Counted from the first letter of the stretch, positions 26,439-36,088 are shown. The stretch: DNA of 64,000 nt from VXMF01 sp965206775 (GCA_965206775.1 CBDBKU010000002.1:2170001-2234000), one strand, 5' to 3'. The notes: generated from the sequence alone by a model not told the origin. Translations and numbers: made by a program.

Positions 26439-27914
26439 TCAGGCGTCTGTTGGGATCGGGCCATAGTGTTGCTTGAGCGTCTCGACTGCATTGCCGGCGA
26501 GCGCGATTTGGATGGCAACGAGGGGATTGTAGCCGAGCTCGGCCATCGACTGCAGGTAGCTGGAGATGCGGGCATAGGCCTCGCCGAAGGCTCTCGTTCG
26601 AAAGCAGCCCGACACTTTTATTTTCACTTTGGCCATTCTCAGTCCGCGCTCTCCGGCGTTGTTGGTAAAACTCACAGGCGGATCGCGTAGGAAGCGCAGC
26701 ACGGCGTCTTCGTGCTTGGCGAGCCGCTCGTGCAGGTTGTGGGCATCGGATTTGGCGATCCGTCCGCGCTGGCCCTTGGTGCGGGGCGGGATCGCGGGCA
26801 ATGCCTTGCCGCCCTGGGTCAGGATCGTGCGGTAGCGCTTGCGGAAGGCCTTGAATGCGGCGGCGCTGACGGCCTTTTCCTGGCTGCTGTTGAGCTTGTG
26901 GCAGGCCTGTTGCAACAGGGCTTTCAGCAGGCGCGCCCAGCGGTAGTGGTTGGACTCGACCAGGAAGGTCAGTTCGCGGATCAAGTGCGCGCCACAGAGA
27001 GCGTGCGTGCATTGCTCGTAGCAGAAGTAGGAGGCCCAGCAGTCGTGCACCAGAGTGCCGCGAAAGCGGGGGATCAGGCCGATCGCCTCGATGGCTTCCT
27101 TGCCGCGCTGGCGATGCAGGAACTGCAGTGTCAGCGACCCATTGGTGAGGATATGCAGCCAATGGTTCTTGCGGTCGACTCGCAGGCCGGTTTCGTCGGC
27201 ATGCAAGGCCGGAGATGCCAGCAGGTGGGCGCTGGCGGCCGCTTCCCAAGCTTGCAGTGCCGCGTGCAGGCGGCGGATGTAGCCGAGGCAGGTGGCTTCG
27301 GACAAGCGCAGGCCGGAGAGCGCCCGGACCAGTTCGACGGTCCGGCGCAGGGAGAGCATATGGGCCACCAGCAGGTTGATGATGAACGCCTGCAAGCCGA
27401 CGCCATACTGCACCGGCCCTGGCATGCTAGCGGGGAACTCTCCCTTGTTGCGGGCCTGACAGTCGGGGCATTGCTTGACCTCAGCCTCGACACGCTGCTC
27501 GATCACCTGAAACACGATGTCGTACAGGACCCGGCGTTCCCGGTCGCTGGGAGCGACCTCCGACAGATCGGCGCCACAGCGATCACAGGCCTCGACGGTG
27601 ACCGTTTCCTCGGTGGTGACTTTCTGCAGATTGGGGCTGGTCCGGTCGTGGGCCTTGGCGGCCCGCTGGGCCGGGCTGGCCCGCTGCGCGGTTGCGTCCT
27701 CCTCCACCTGCGAGGGCGGGATGCTGGAGTTGCGGCTGGTCTTGCGGGTTGTCTTTTCGAGCAAGACCGCCAGCAGCAGGGTCAGCAAGGGCATCAGGAC
27801 CCGGAACACGGCGTCGGCTTCGGGCGACACTTTGCCGCTCTTGCGCAGAGCCGCGATCTGCTGCTTGGCCGCCTCCAGTTCCTCGCGCAGGAACTTCTCG
27901 TTCACCGTCGCCAT
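26439..27914 (-). CDS. IS66-family transposase (methylase-linked branch)
   Basis: The protein has 491 aa from ATG 27914. It has an N-terminal helix (ELEAAKQQIAALRKSGKV), a hydrophobic stretch, the SSIPPSQ signature in place of SSNSGKPPS, and a zinc motif (CDRCGADLS, CPDCQARNKG). The catalytic core holds ALHADETGLRVDRKNHWLHI, TLVHDCWASYFCYEQC and SFTNNAGERGLRMAKVKIKV. It is intact. It is distant from copies A-C but clearly of the same superfamily. Its start overlaps the methylase stop (TGATG), so the two are translated together. Confidence 0.9.
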   Translation of the reverse strand: MATVNEKFLREELEAAKQQIAALRKSGKVSPEADAVFRVLMPLLTLLLAVLLEKTTRKTSRNSSIPPSQVEEDATAQRASPAQRAAKAHDRTSPNLQKVTTEETVTVEACDRCGADLSEVAPSDRERRVLYDIVFQVIEQRVEAEVKQCPDCQARNKGEFPASMPGPVQYGVGLQAFIINLLVAHMLSLRRTVELVRALSGLRLSEATCLGYIRRLHAALQAWEAAASAHLLASPALHADETGLRVDRKNHWLHILTNGSLTLQFLHRQRGKEAIEAIGLIPRFRGTLVHDCWASYFCYEQCTHALCGAHLIRELTFLVESNHYRWARLLKALLQQACHKLNSSQEKAVSAAAFKAFRKRYRTILTQGGKALPAIPPRTKGQRGRIAKSDAHNLHERLAKHEDAVLRFLRDPPVSFTNNAGERGLRMAKVKIKVSGCFRTRAFGEAYARISSYLQSMAELGYNPLVAIQIALAGNAVETLKQHYGPIPTDA

Positions 27915-28609
27915 CACTCGGCCTCGACCGCCAGCAGGGCGGCCAGCACCGCCAAGCGCTCGCCCGGCTCCATCGCCGCATAGCGCTGCGCCCAGTTCGC
28001 CGCCTTGCGCTTGATGCACTGGCGGTGCGTGAAGTTGTGGCCCGCATAGCGGTGCCAGTGCAGGCGCCCCGGCGCGAAGTTGCACCACAGCTTCTCGGTC
28101 ACCACCCCGGCCTGGTTCATCACCTGCAGAGACAGGCTGTGCCAGTCCGGCAGAGCCCGCTCGTACAGTTCCGAGGGGTAGCCGGAGAGCATCACCGCAC
28201 AGGGCAGACCTTGGAGCAACGCCAGCAGTTCCTCGTGATCGGCCTGCGTGTAGTCATAGCGGTAGCGGCGCTGCGATTTGCGGGCGCCGTACAAATAGGG
28301 TGGGTCGCTGTAGACCAGTTCGTCGCCCGCAAACGGGAACTCGGACAGAAAGCGGTGGCAGCACCCGTGCACCAGTTCCACCTCGTAATCGCAGCGAAAC
28401 GCCCGGATGGAGCGGGCGCTACGATCAATGCCGATGTTCCTCAGGGCCGGCGGTTTGCGCTGCATGATCGCGCCGCCACCGAGATGGGTCTCGATATAGG
28501 TGGCATGCGGCGGCATCGCTGCGATCAGCGGCTGGCACAGACCCGAGGTCGCCTTCGATCCGTACCAAGATCCCATCGCCGCGTACTCCGCCGAACGCTC
28601 CGTTCGCAA
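27914..28609 (-). CDS. DNA adenine methylase (D12 class) in IS66 element
   Basis: The protein has up to 231 aa. It carries the AdoMet-binding segment YIETHLGGGAIMQRKPP (about residues 39-53) and the catalytic DPPY at 102-105 (VYSDPPYLYGARKSQRRYRY), which places it with N6-adenine methyltransferases of the Dam/D12 class. MGSWYGSKATSG suggests the natural start is the ATG at residue 12 (28576). It is encoded inside the inverted repeats just upstream of the transposase. It may methylate element ends or protect the element, as proposed for other transposon-borne methylases. No restriction enzyme gene accompanies it. Confidence 0.85.
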   Translation of the reverse strand: MRTERSAEYAAMGSWYGSKATSGLCQPLIAAMPPHATYIETHLGGGAIMQRKPPALRNIGIDRSARSIRAFRCDYEVELVHGCCHRFLSEFPFAGDELVYSDPPYLYGARKSQRRYRYDYTQADHEELLALLQGLPCAVMLSGYPSELYERALPDWHSLSLQVMNQAGVVTEKLWCNFAPGRLHWHRYAGHNFTHRQCIKRKAANWAQRYAAMEPGERLAVLAALLAVEAE

Positions 28610-28824
28610 GCAGCATAGGCGGTCACAACGAGGTTGTCAAGCAAAAAACCCGCTGGGTCCGCAATGCCGCCGATTGCCGGTCAGGACGGTTCCCGCTCAG
28701 CGACAGATCCCCGACACGAACAACCGTTCGACACCCGACCGGATACAAGCGCAAGCATTGAGCCGAGTGACGTCAGGCGAAAGGACAAATAGTCAAAAAG
28801 GGGCCTGAGTAGTTACTGGAACCG

Positions 28825-29319
28825 TTGCAGTGCTTCCAGTTCATTCCCCAAATCACGCTAGGCCAAGCAGTCCAGACGGCTGCGCTGTTGTTGATATTCG
28901 TGACGGCTCACCGCTACTACGAGAAGGCTCACGATCGCAGGAGGAAGAGAATCGAGATCCTGGCAAATCAGGTCGACGGAATTCTCGTTCGCGTCGAGGA
29001 GTCGCACGCCGTGTTCCTCAGATGTGCTGATAGCGGGTCAGTTACGGAAGTCATGCGCTTCCGCTTGGATAGCGCACTCAGAGAATACAGCAACGCGGTC
29101 TGGGGCCTCGAGGATGTCCTCAAGCAGTCCGGGCACCTCGAAGGGGCTACAGGCTTGGCGCGGGTGAAAGATGATCGGTCAGCCTACAAAGACCTAGTTA
29201 CTGAAACACCCTATCCCAATCGAGTGCCGCGGGACCGAATCGCCCAAGAATCCAAGCTCCATTCGGAAATCCGTTCCAACCTAGTGAGTCTCCAGCTCGA
29301 AATAACCGAACTCGGCTAG
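28825..29319 (+). CDS. membrane-anchored coiled-coil protein, unknown
   Basis: The protein is about 164 aa. One N-terminal transmembrane helix (ITLGQAVQTAALLLIFVTAH) is followed by a basic patch (RYYEKAHDRRRKR) and a long, probably helical soluble part. The frame opens at TTG 28825, nine bases outside the IS66 element, so the original start may have been removed by that insertion. Composition is less GC-rich than the neighbours. I recognise no family; inner-membrane anchoring with the bulk in the cytoplasm is inferred from the positive patch. Confidence 0.5.
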   Translation: MQCFQFIPQITLGQAVQTAALLLIFVTAHRYYEKAHDRRRKRIEILANQVDGILVRVEESHAVFLRCADSGSVTEVMRFRLDSALREYSNAVWGLEDVLKQSGHLEGATGLARVKDDRSAYKDLVTETPYPNRVPRDRIAQESKLHSEIRSNLVSLQLEITELG

Positions 29320-29454
29320 CGCCAATCTAGATGCTGAAGGAATGGAAGACCAGAGACCGCGAGTGGAGGGCTCCTAGAGGATCCTCGATCACCCGCACCA
29401 CCGCTGTGCGACAAAGCAAGTGTCAACTGGGTGCGACAAGGCAGCTGCTGTGAT

Positions 29455-29790
29455 CCGGTTCTCCATGTCAGCTTACAGCTCCTCGTACAGCTCCTGCGTC
29501 CCCCACCGGCGCTTGCTCAGGCTGTCACCACATCGCGCACTATCCGCCGCGTCCGGCTCCAGCAGCGTGCGGTAGCGGTGTCGACTTCCGCCCGCTTCGG
29601 ACCGCTCCTGCTGTTGCCCCAGGCACTGGGCCACATCGCGCGGGTGTCGGCACGTTCGGATGTCCTCCAGCAAGGGGGGCAGCTGACCGCTCAGCACGTG
29701 CGAACCGCGTCACGTACAGCGGCAGGTAGCAGTAGCAGTCGTAGTAGCCGTGGAAATGGCGCCCTTCCTGCTCGCCGTGATCTCGGTTGT
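29455..29790 (-). pseudogene. IS1380 transposase remnants
   Basis: Minus-strand pieces match the IS1380 copy at 24254-25672: HFHGYYDCYCYLPLYVT (with the Tyr that is a stop there), then CLGQQQERSEAGG and GTQELYEEL. Several internal deletions separate them. The right edge fuses to the 1-kb repeat at 29789. Confidence 0.7.
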
Positions 29791-30824
29791 ACGGCCTGCT
29801 GTCCCGACGCCAGGCGGCTGCCGGCGCGGCCCGGCAGGAATGCACTCCTCGGACAGTAGCGGCGCCAGCCGCCGCCGCAGGTGCCATTCCACGTAGTACG
29901 CCAGCATGCATAGCAGCACGTGCCCGCGCACGTGGTCCTCGCTGTAGAAGAAGACTGGCCGGACTTGCAGTTGCGTGTGCTTGAGCGAGCGGAACTCCAG
30001 CTCCACTTGTGCCAGGCTCTTGTAGGCCTCAACGGTCCCTGCCCGGCCCAGAGAACAAGGCCTTCTAGTACGCCTTCCGGACTTGCGTACGTCAAGTACC
30101 GCTTGCGGCCGGCCTGCGGCACGATTCTCACGGAAACCCGCTGCGGCTGCACCGCAAGACCGGCATTCTCCGACATTCTCACGAAGCGATCGAACTGGGC
30201 AGCCACTCCCGCATCGACGGCACGCTGACGAATTGCCTCGACGGTGAGCTCACGGGGCGGGGGAGGCGGCTCGGTCCGTTCCTTGATCGAAGAGCCTCGG
30301 GCCGCCATCCAACTCGAAGACCTCGAAGCTGACAACGCTGATCGGCTCGCCGAATCCGCCTAGGAAGTCCATCATGCGCTCCAACCGTTGCAGAACTGTC
30401 CCTTTCTTGATCCGTCGAGATCGGGAATCGCGAGGGTCGGTGCATCGACAGCGTCATTATGGCCGCAGTGCCGATCCTTGCTTGCCAAGGCAAGGTTCGC
30501 CTCGCGCGATTGGACCGTAGCGCCGGTCGACTGCGGGAAGCCGTGCTGCAAAGATGTCAATCAAGCCGACTCCGGACCAGGCTGCCGGGGTTCCGCATGC
30601 TCGAGCAATCGAGGTCCGCTGAAGCGACGCGCACCGATACACCGCTCTAGCGCAAGGCGTAGCGGAACATGCTACATTGCAACTAGTGCCGATCAAGAGT
30701 TTCAGGCACAGCGGCTTGCGGAGATTCTTTCTGAGCGGCAACGCCCAGCGGCTGCATCCGGAGCACGTGGCGCGAATCGCCGATATCCTTGTTCGGCTCA
30801 ACGACGCCGACCCGCTGGCTGCGC
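29789..30824. repeat. second copy of the 1.03-kb segment
   Basis: It is near-identical to 6191-7220, in the same orientation, with one 6-bp insertion near 30066. It carries the same IS1634 remnant (29789-30040, minus) and unknown fragment (about 30070-30270, minus). The right edge cuts higB. It is flanked by IS1380 debris on the left and the 588-aa transposase element on the right. Confidence 0.9.
30686..30824 (+). pseudogene. truncated higB
   Basis: The first 46 codons are identical to the intact higB at 7082, up to RLNDADPLAA. The frame then runs into unrelated sequence. No higA follows. The operator-like repeat is retained at 30659-30675. It lacks the catalytic C-terminal part. Confidence 0.85.
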
Positions 30825-30886
30825 GCCATCTGATATCACTCCTTCCTGATGTAGTACATATATGTCCAAGGTATTATAATTGTTTT

Positions 30887-32858
30887 CCCCGAAATTCCCA
30901 GCACCCCCGGAAGGCACCCGCGGTATTTACGTAAGTGATTGTTGTGTAACTTCTTAACGCCGAATCCAAGTGCCGGTCCGCTCCTCTTCCCACCCCACTG
31001 CCACTTCAGCCGTTGACTTATCAATACATTTATGATAGAGTGTGTATTAGTGCAGGTCTAGATTTCTCCATGACATCTCCCCTCGACGTCTTCCTCCAGC
31101 CCGCCACGCCCACCATGCGCCGCTATGAAGCCCTGCGCGCCCGCTTCGTCGAGGGTTGCTCCACCTCCGAGGCCGCCCGCCGCTTCGGCTACGCCCCCGG
31201 CTCCTTCCGCAACCTCTGCTCCGACTTCCTGGCCCATCCCGACTGGAGCTTCTTCCAACCGCAACCGCCCCAGCCCCCCGCGCCTGCCCCGACCAAGCCC
31301 CGCAACTCCGCACGCGACCGTCGCATCCTCGCCCTCCGCGACCAGCGCCAGCTCTCGATCCACCGCATCGCCCGCTCCCTCGACGCCGCCGGCTTCCCCG
31401 TCAGCCCCTCCACCGTCGCCAATGTCCTGCGCCGCGCCGGCCGGCCCCGCCTCCCCCGCCGGCCCGCCCACCTGCTCGCCGACATCGTCCGCCCCGACAC
31501 CGCCGAGGTCGCCGACGCCAGGCAACTCGACCTCGCCCCCCGCCGCCTCCACACCCCCTTCGGCGGCCTCTTCCTGTTCCTGCCCTGGCTCGAGCAAATC
31601 GGCCTCGACCCGCTGCTCGCTCAGCACTCCCTGCCGGGCTCGGCGATGCTCCCCGCACCCTGCGCCTTCCGTGCCCTGCTCGCCCTCAAGCTGTGGGGCA
31701 TCGGCCGCCCCTCCCGCGCCATGGCCGAGGTCTTCGATGACGGCCTCGCCCTCTTCGCCGGCCTCAACGCCTTCCCCAAGCGCGCCACCCTCACCGAGTA
31801 CAGCTGCCGCGTCGACCCCCGCTCCGTGCCCGACCTGATGCGCGCCTGGGCCGACGCCGCCCACCAAGCCGGCCTCCCCCGCGGCACCAGCTTCGACCTC
31901 GACTTCCACACCATCCCCTACCACGGCGACGACGCCCTGACTGAAAAGCATTACGTGGCCAAGCGCTCACGCCGCCAGAAGGGCATCCTCGCCTTCCTCG
32001 CCCGCGATGCCGAGGCGCGCCTGTTCTGCTACGCCAACGGCACCCTCCGCAAGCACGCCCAGAACGACGAGATCCTGCGCTTCGCCGAGGACTGGAAGCA
32101 ACGCACCGGTGCCTGGCCCGGCGAACTGGTCTTCGATTCCAAGCTGACCACCTACGCCAACCTCGCGCGCCTCGACCAGCTCGGCATCCACTTCATCACG
32201 CTCCGTCGGCGCGGCCCCAAGCTGCTCGCCGCCATCGCCGCCGAACCCCCCGCCGCCTGGCAGCGGATCACCCTCCACAACGTCGGCCGCGCCTACAGGA
32301 ACCCTCGCATCCTCGACCAGCAAGCCACCCTCAAGCACTATCCCCACCCCATCCGCCAGATCGCCATCACCGATCTCGGCCACGACAAGCCCACCCTGCT
32401 GCTCACCAATCAGATGCACGAAACGCCGACCCGGCTGGTCGACCGCTATGCCCGGCGCATGCTGATCGAGAACGCCATCGCCCAGGCCATCGACCTCTTC
32501 CACATGGATGCGCTGTCCGCCGCGGTGCCGCTCAAGATCGACATCGATCTCCAGCTCACCGTCATGGCTGCCACCCTGTACCGCCTGCTCGCCGACCGGA
32601 TTGGCCATGGCCATCAGCACCAGGCCCCGCGGACGCTGTTCCGCAAGTTCATCCACGCCAGCGCCGACCTCACCATCGACGAGCACGCGATCACCGTCCA
32701 GTTCGGACGGCGCGCCAACAATCCGTTCCTCGTCAAGCAGGGATTCGCCGAGCAGCAATGCCGTATCCCATGGCTCGGCAACCGCCTGCTCCGCTTCGCT
32801 TTCGACACGAACGGCAAGCAAAATGTCACATCATGAACTGCCGTGGGAATTCAGGCTA
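30887..32858 (+). mobile_element. insertion sequence with 588-aa DDE transposase, copy 1
   Basis: The transposase gene is bounded by imperfect inverted ends: CCCCGAAATTCCCA at 30887-30900 and TGGGAATTCAGG at 32844-32855. The right end also matches the corresponding end of the second copy near 58475. Exact boundaries are uncertain and no target duplication was seen. It interrupts the 5' end of the trypsin-like gene on its right. Confidence 0.55.
31070..32836 (+). CDS. DDE transposase, 588 aa
   Basis: The protein has 588 aa. N-terminal helix-turn-helix regions (CSTSEAARRFGYAPGSFRNL, LSIHRIARSLDAAGFPVSPS) are followed by the DDE core: SFDLDFHTIPYHGDDALTEK, ELVFDSKLTTYANLARLDQL, GIHFITLRRRG and DRYARRMLIENAIAQAID, with the final Glu. 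The arrangement is IS4-superfamily-like, near IS1634, but I cannot place the family. The ATG at 31070 is preferred over an upstream frame extension. It is intact; a frameshifted relative lies at 58517-60255. Confidence 0.85.
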   Translation: MTSPLDVFLQPATPTMRRYEALRARFVEGCSTSEAARRFGYAPGSFRNLCSDFLAHPDWSFFQPQPPQPPAPAPTKPRNSARDRRILALRDQRQLSIHRIARSLDAAGFPVSPSTVANVLRRAGRPRLPRRPAHLLADIVRPDTAEVADARQLDLAPRRLHTPFGGLFLFLPWLEQIGLDPLLAQHSLPGSAMLPAPCAFRALLALKLWGIGRPSRAMAEVFDDGLALFAGLNAFPKRATLTEYSCRVDPRSVPDLMRAWADAAHQAGLPRGTSFDLDFHTIPYHGDDALTEKHYVAKRSRRQKGILAFLARDAEARLFCYANGTLRKHAQNDEILRFAEDWKQRTGAWPGELVFDSKLTTYANLARLDQLGIHFITLRRRGPKLLAAIAAEPPAAWQRITLHNVGRAYRNPRILDQQATLKHYPHPIRQIAITDLGHDKPTLLLTNQMHETPTRLVDRYARRMLIENAIAQAIDLFHMDALSAAVPLKIDIDLQLTVMAATLYRLLADRIGHGHQHQAPRTLFRKFIHASADLTIDEHAITVQFGRRANNPFLVKQGFAEQQCRIPWLGNRLLRFAFDTNGKQNVTS

Positions 32859-32859
32859 G

Positions 32860-34243
32860 GGCTCCGATGAGCCGGCTGCCGGGCCCTACCGCGGCGCCGG
32901 GCCGCACCGCCACGGCGGGTTCTGGAGCGGCGTCGTGCCGGGCGAGGCGGTCACCGTGGAGTACCGGCCGGCCGACGCCGTGCCCGCCATCGAGGCGCTG
33001 CCGTTCCGGCTCGCCGCGCTCGCCCGCATCACGGCGCCGCTGCTGGAGCCGCCGGCCAAGCCGTCCGGGCCGCGGCCCCGCGCGCTGGCGAGTTGCCACC
33101 TCGACGTGTCCTGCTTCCCGTGGCTGGAAGACCGCGAATCCCCGGCGGTGGCGCTGCTGCTGGTCACCGAGCCGCGGGGCTCCTACACGTGCAGCGGCTT
33201 CCTGCTGGCGCGCAGGGAGCCCAATGACGAGGAGGTGCTGATGCTCACCGCCGGACACTGCGTGAACACCCCGGAGCAGGCCCGCGACCTGGCGCTGCTG
33301 TGGCGCTTCCAGACCGAGACCTGCTACGGCGATCCGGACTGGGAACACTGGCGGAGCCGGTCCGTGTTCAGCTACGGCGCGAAGCTGCTGGAGAGGGGGA
33401 GACGACGCCGCTCATGACTTCGCGCTGCTCGAACTGGACGGGCGGGCCCTGAACCGGGTGATCTCCAGCTGGTGGAACCTTGGCTGGTCCAAGGAGATGC
33501 CCCGCGACGGGGACGAAGTGCACGTCGTGAGCCATCTGGACGCCGAGTACAAGCGGGCGGCCTTCGGCACGGTCGTCCCGTATGAATGGGTCGGCCTGGA
33601 TGCCGGCAGCTTCATGACCGCCCAGTGGCGGCTGGGGACGACCGAGCCCGGATCGTCCGGCGCGCCGGTCTTCGTGACCGAGAACGGGCAGCAGTACGCC
33701 GTCGGCGTCGTGACGAGCGCCACGGTGGAGGAAGACCTGGACCACGAGGCGGTCTGGGGGCCGTACTGCGATCCGGTCCTGCGGACTTCCTTCATGGGCC
33801 TGGAGGTGGTCTACGAGCGGATCAAGCGGCACGTCGAGACAGGGTCGCCGCCGCCGCCCGACCCCGACCGGCCGAGCGCGAGGGTCACCCTCGGCCTGAG
33901 CGGGGAGATTGTGACGCTCGTGCAGGACACTGACGGGACGTGGCGGCTGGCGAACGGCGACGCCGTCGTCAGCGGCGTCACCACGGTCAGCGCCAGCAAC
34001 GGGAACTCCTACCGGCTCGTGCAGGAGGCCGGCACGTGGGCCGCGCGCTTCGTGCCCCACCCGGGTGAGCGTGCAGCTCGGGACCAGCACCTACAGGGTC
34101 GTGCTCACGCGAGCCGAGGACGGGTCGTGGTGGCGAAGCTCGATCGAGGTGACCGAGGGCGCGACGGTGACGACGCCGGCCAGCAAGCGCTACCGGCTGA
34201 ACTTCGTCAATGGCGTGTGGGTCGCCACGGAGATCACCGGATA
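32860..34243 (+). pseudogene. trypsin-like protease with lipoprotein-type repeats
   Basis: Residues GFWSGVVPGEAVTVEYRP lead to a trypsin fold with all three catalytic motifs: LTAGHCV (His), DFALLEL (Asp) and GTTEPGSSGAPVF (Ser). Two C-terminal repeats follow (VTLGLSGEIVTL to GTWAARF, and VSVQLGTSTYRVVL to GVWVATEITG) of the kind found in the lipoproteins at 43540 and 53213. The 5' end is cut by the adjacent insertion sequence. One base is missing in a G run near 33396, and a second frameshift lies near 34066. Native proteins of this type would be exported. It is inactive as read. Confidence 0.75.
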
Positions 34244-34274
34244 GGAGAGTTCCGCGCAGCATAGGCCCACCCGG

Positions 34275-34928
34275 CGAACTGGCCGCCCTGCTCAAGCGCC
34301 TGCATCTGGCCAACGTCCGTCGCGCCTCTCCCGCTCTCATCGGGTGCGCTACGCGCGCAAGGCCCGCTTCCCCGTGCTGAAGACCATCGAGGAGCTCGAC
34401 TCCTAGGTCCATCCCGCGCTGCGTCTCACCCTGCTGGGCACCTGCTTTTCGCCCGAATTCGTCCAGCAGGGCTGCACTATGATCCTGGCTGGGCGCAGCG
34501 GGCAGGGCAAGACCCATCTGGCTACGGCCATCGCCTGCAAGGCCATTCAGCACGGCTACGACGCCCTCTTCGCCACCGCCGCCGCTCTCATCGATGACCT
34601 GGCTCTCGCTTCTCGCCAGGGTCGCTTCCGTGACTGCCTCAAGACGTACGTCCAACCCCACGTGCTGTCCATTGACGAGTTCGGCTACCTGAGCTATTGC
34701 GACTCGGCCGCCAACCTGCTCTTCCATGTCGTCATCGAGCGCCACGTCAAGCGCCGCTCGATCGTGTTCACGACCAACCAGGCGCTCGCCGACTGGGGTG
34801 TCGCGTTGCGCGACCGCGACCTCGCCGCCGCGATCATCGACCGCGTGCTGGAACGCAGCCGCTACGTCCCGCTTGAGGGACCCTCAATGCGCACCCGCCA
34901 CCTGGAGGGACTCGACTATGAGGGCTGA
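34275..34928 (+). pseudogene. IstB-like ATPase of IS21, broken
   Basis: The 3' part from 34479 is clean, with Walker A GRSGQGKTHLATAIA, Walker B VLSIDEFGYL and IVFTTNQALADWG, the IstB helper ATPase of IS21. The 5' part is damaged: LLKRLHLANVRR near 34290, a frameshift, then FPVLKTIEELDS interrupted by TAG at 34404-34406. No istA precedes it. Confidence 0.8.
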
Positions 34929-35271
34929 GCGAGCACCTGCCCCCCGGCTGCTAGCATGGAGCGCCGGACTTGGAAACAAACGAAGACCATGGGAAAACAG
35001 GAGCCCTACTCTGTTCCAACGATCTCCGACCCGCCAGAATTCCCGAAAAACACCCGCCAGAATAAGCGGAACCCCCACAAACCAGTTGACGCGTGATTCC
35101 GCAGGCCGCGCGGTGAGGCCAACCGCTTGTCGCACCTCCCCGCTAACCAAGAGCGGACATTTCAGCTGGGGGTTGACAGTGAATTGCGAGGAGGTGACCG
35201 CAAGGCACCTATAGAGTGATCCGGATAGGTTCGATATTTGGCGGCCTTCATCGATCGAGGCATCTCTACGC
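34929..35271. other. gap with no recognisable gene
   Basis: No protein-like frame is seen. It lies between the IstB remnant and the decayed TA pair. Confidence 0.4.
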
Positions 35272-35518
35272 GTGTCAGTAATTGGTGCATTCGATGCACG
35301 AACGCATCTGGCGGAACTTCTGCGGCGAGTTCAAGAAGGCGAACGAATTCGTCATCACCCAGCACAATCGGCACGTGGCCGAACTCATTCCGTTCAGGCA
35401 GCGGGACACGGTCAGAACCCGCGCTGCGATTGATCGGTTGGTGGGGTTCCGGAAAACACACACCCTGCGCGGCCTGTCCCTCCGCCAATTGAGCGAGGAC
35501 GGACGTGTGGATTCTGAT
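35272..35518 (+). pseudogene. Phd/YefM-type antitoxin, frameshifted
   Basis: From GTG 35272 the sense is SVIGAFDARTHLAELLRRVQ and EG. One extra A near 35342 then shifts it to EFVITQHNRHVAELIPFRQ, RDTVRTRAAIDRLVGF and LRGLSLRQLSEDGR. This is a Phd-fold antitoxin paired with VapC-type toxins. A second lost base near 35513 removes the expected stop next to the toxin ATG. Confidence 0.7.
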
Positions 35519-35926
35519 GGCCTTCGTGCCGGACTGCGTCGTGACCCTAGCGTGGGCCTTCTCCGACGAGACCGGCGAAGAGACAGATCGCGTGAGAGAG
35601 TCACTGGTTGACGACGGTGCGTACCCGCCGGGGCTCGGGCCGGTCGAGACGGGGAACGTGCTGGTCATGGCGACCCGAAGGGGACGCATCGCCAGGAATG
35701 ACTGGCGACGGATTCGGGAAGACCTCCGAGGCTTGCCCTTAGACATAGATCCCGTCTCCATGGACCGAGTGTTGGGTGCGGTGCTCGACTCGCCGGTACG
35801 CGCCGAATCTCGGCCTGCGGAGCGATGTACCTCGAGTTCGCGCTGCGGCTGCCGCTCGCAGCACTGGTCCGGGCGCTAGCAACCGCAGCACAGGCTTCCG
35901 GTTCCGAAACGCCATGGATCGCGTAG
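35517..35926 (+). pseudogene. VapC-type PIN toxin, frameshifted
   Basis: ATG 35517 opens MAFVPDCVVTLAWAFSDE, then LGPVETGNVLVMATRRGRI and LDIDPVSMDRVLGAVL, a PIN toxin of the VapC type with the conserved early Asp and Glu. In the last third the frame breaks once or twice (about 35793-35817). The end is found in another frame as GAMYLEFALRLPLAALV to PWIA and a stop at 35926. The Asp of the usual YDA motif is lost. The partner antitoxin is also broken. Confidence 0.7.
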
Positions 35927-35947
35927 TCTATCGCTGTCCTGCGTGAA

Positions 35948-36088
35948 ATGAGCAAGGGACCGGACGGGCACGCAGCTGCCGACCCGCAGATCGGCAACGA
36001 GCTGGCCTCGGAAGGCGCACTGTTTCCGCTGGTTGAGAACTTGCGCCGCCTGTGTGTCGGGACAATAGTCGAGAACTGGATGGACTGA
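35948..36088 (+). CDS. small hypothetical frame, 46 aa
   Basis: A short frame, MSKGPDGHAAADPQIGNELA to VENLRRLCVGTIVENWMD. It has plausible composition but no ribosome-binding site and no recognisable family. It may be a fragment. Confidence 0.15.
   Translation: MSKGPDGHAAADPQIGNELASEGALFPLVENLRRLCVGTIVENWMD

Larger units (their letters stand above)
26431..28816 (-). mobile_element. IS66-type element with methylase passenger
   Basis: The element is 2386 bp, bounded by inverted repeats GTAACTACTCAGGC at 26431-26444 and 28803-28816. They resemble the GTAACTGCCCAGG ends of the other IS66 copies. It holds two minus-strand genes, an adenine methylase and an IS66 transposase, overlapping by one base. 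The transposase stop codon lies inside the left repeat. The 8-bp flanks differ (GATTCTTC and TGGAACCG), so there is no target duplication. Confidence 0.85.

Noticed and set aside
31058..31951. Long Gly/Ala/Glu-rich minus-strand frames opposite the 588-aa transposase
   Set aside because: They are antisense shadows produced by strong third-position GC bias of the transposase gene; the same applies opposite 59377-60279.
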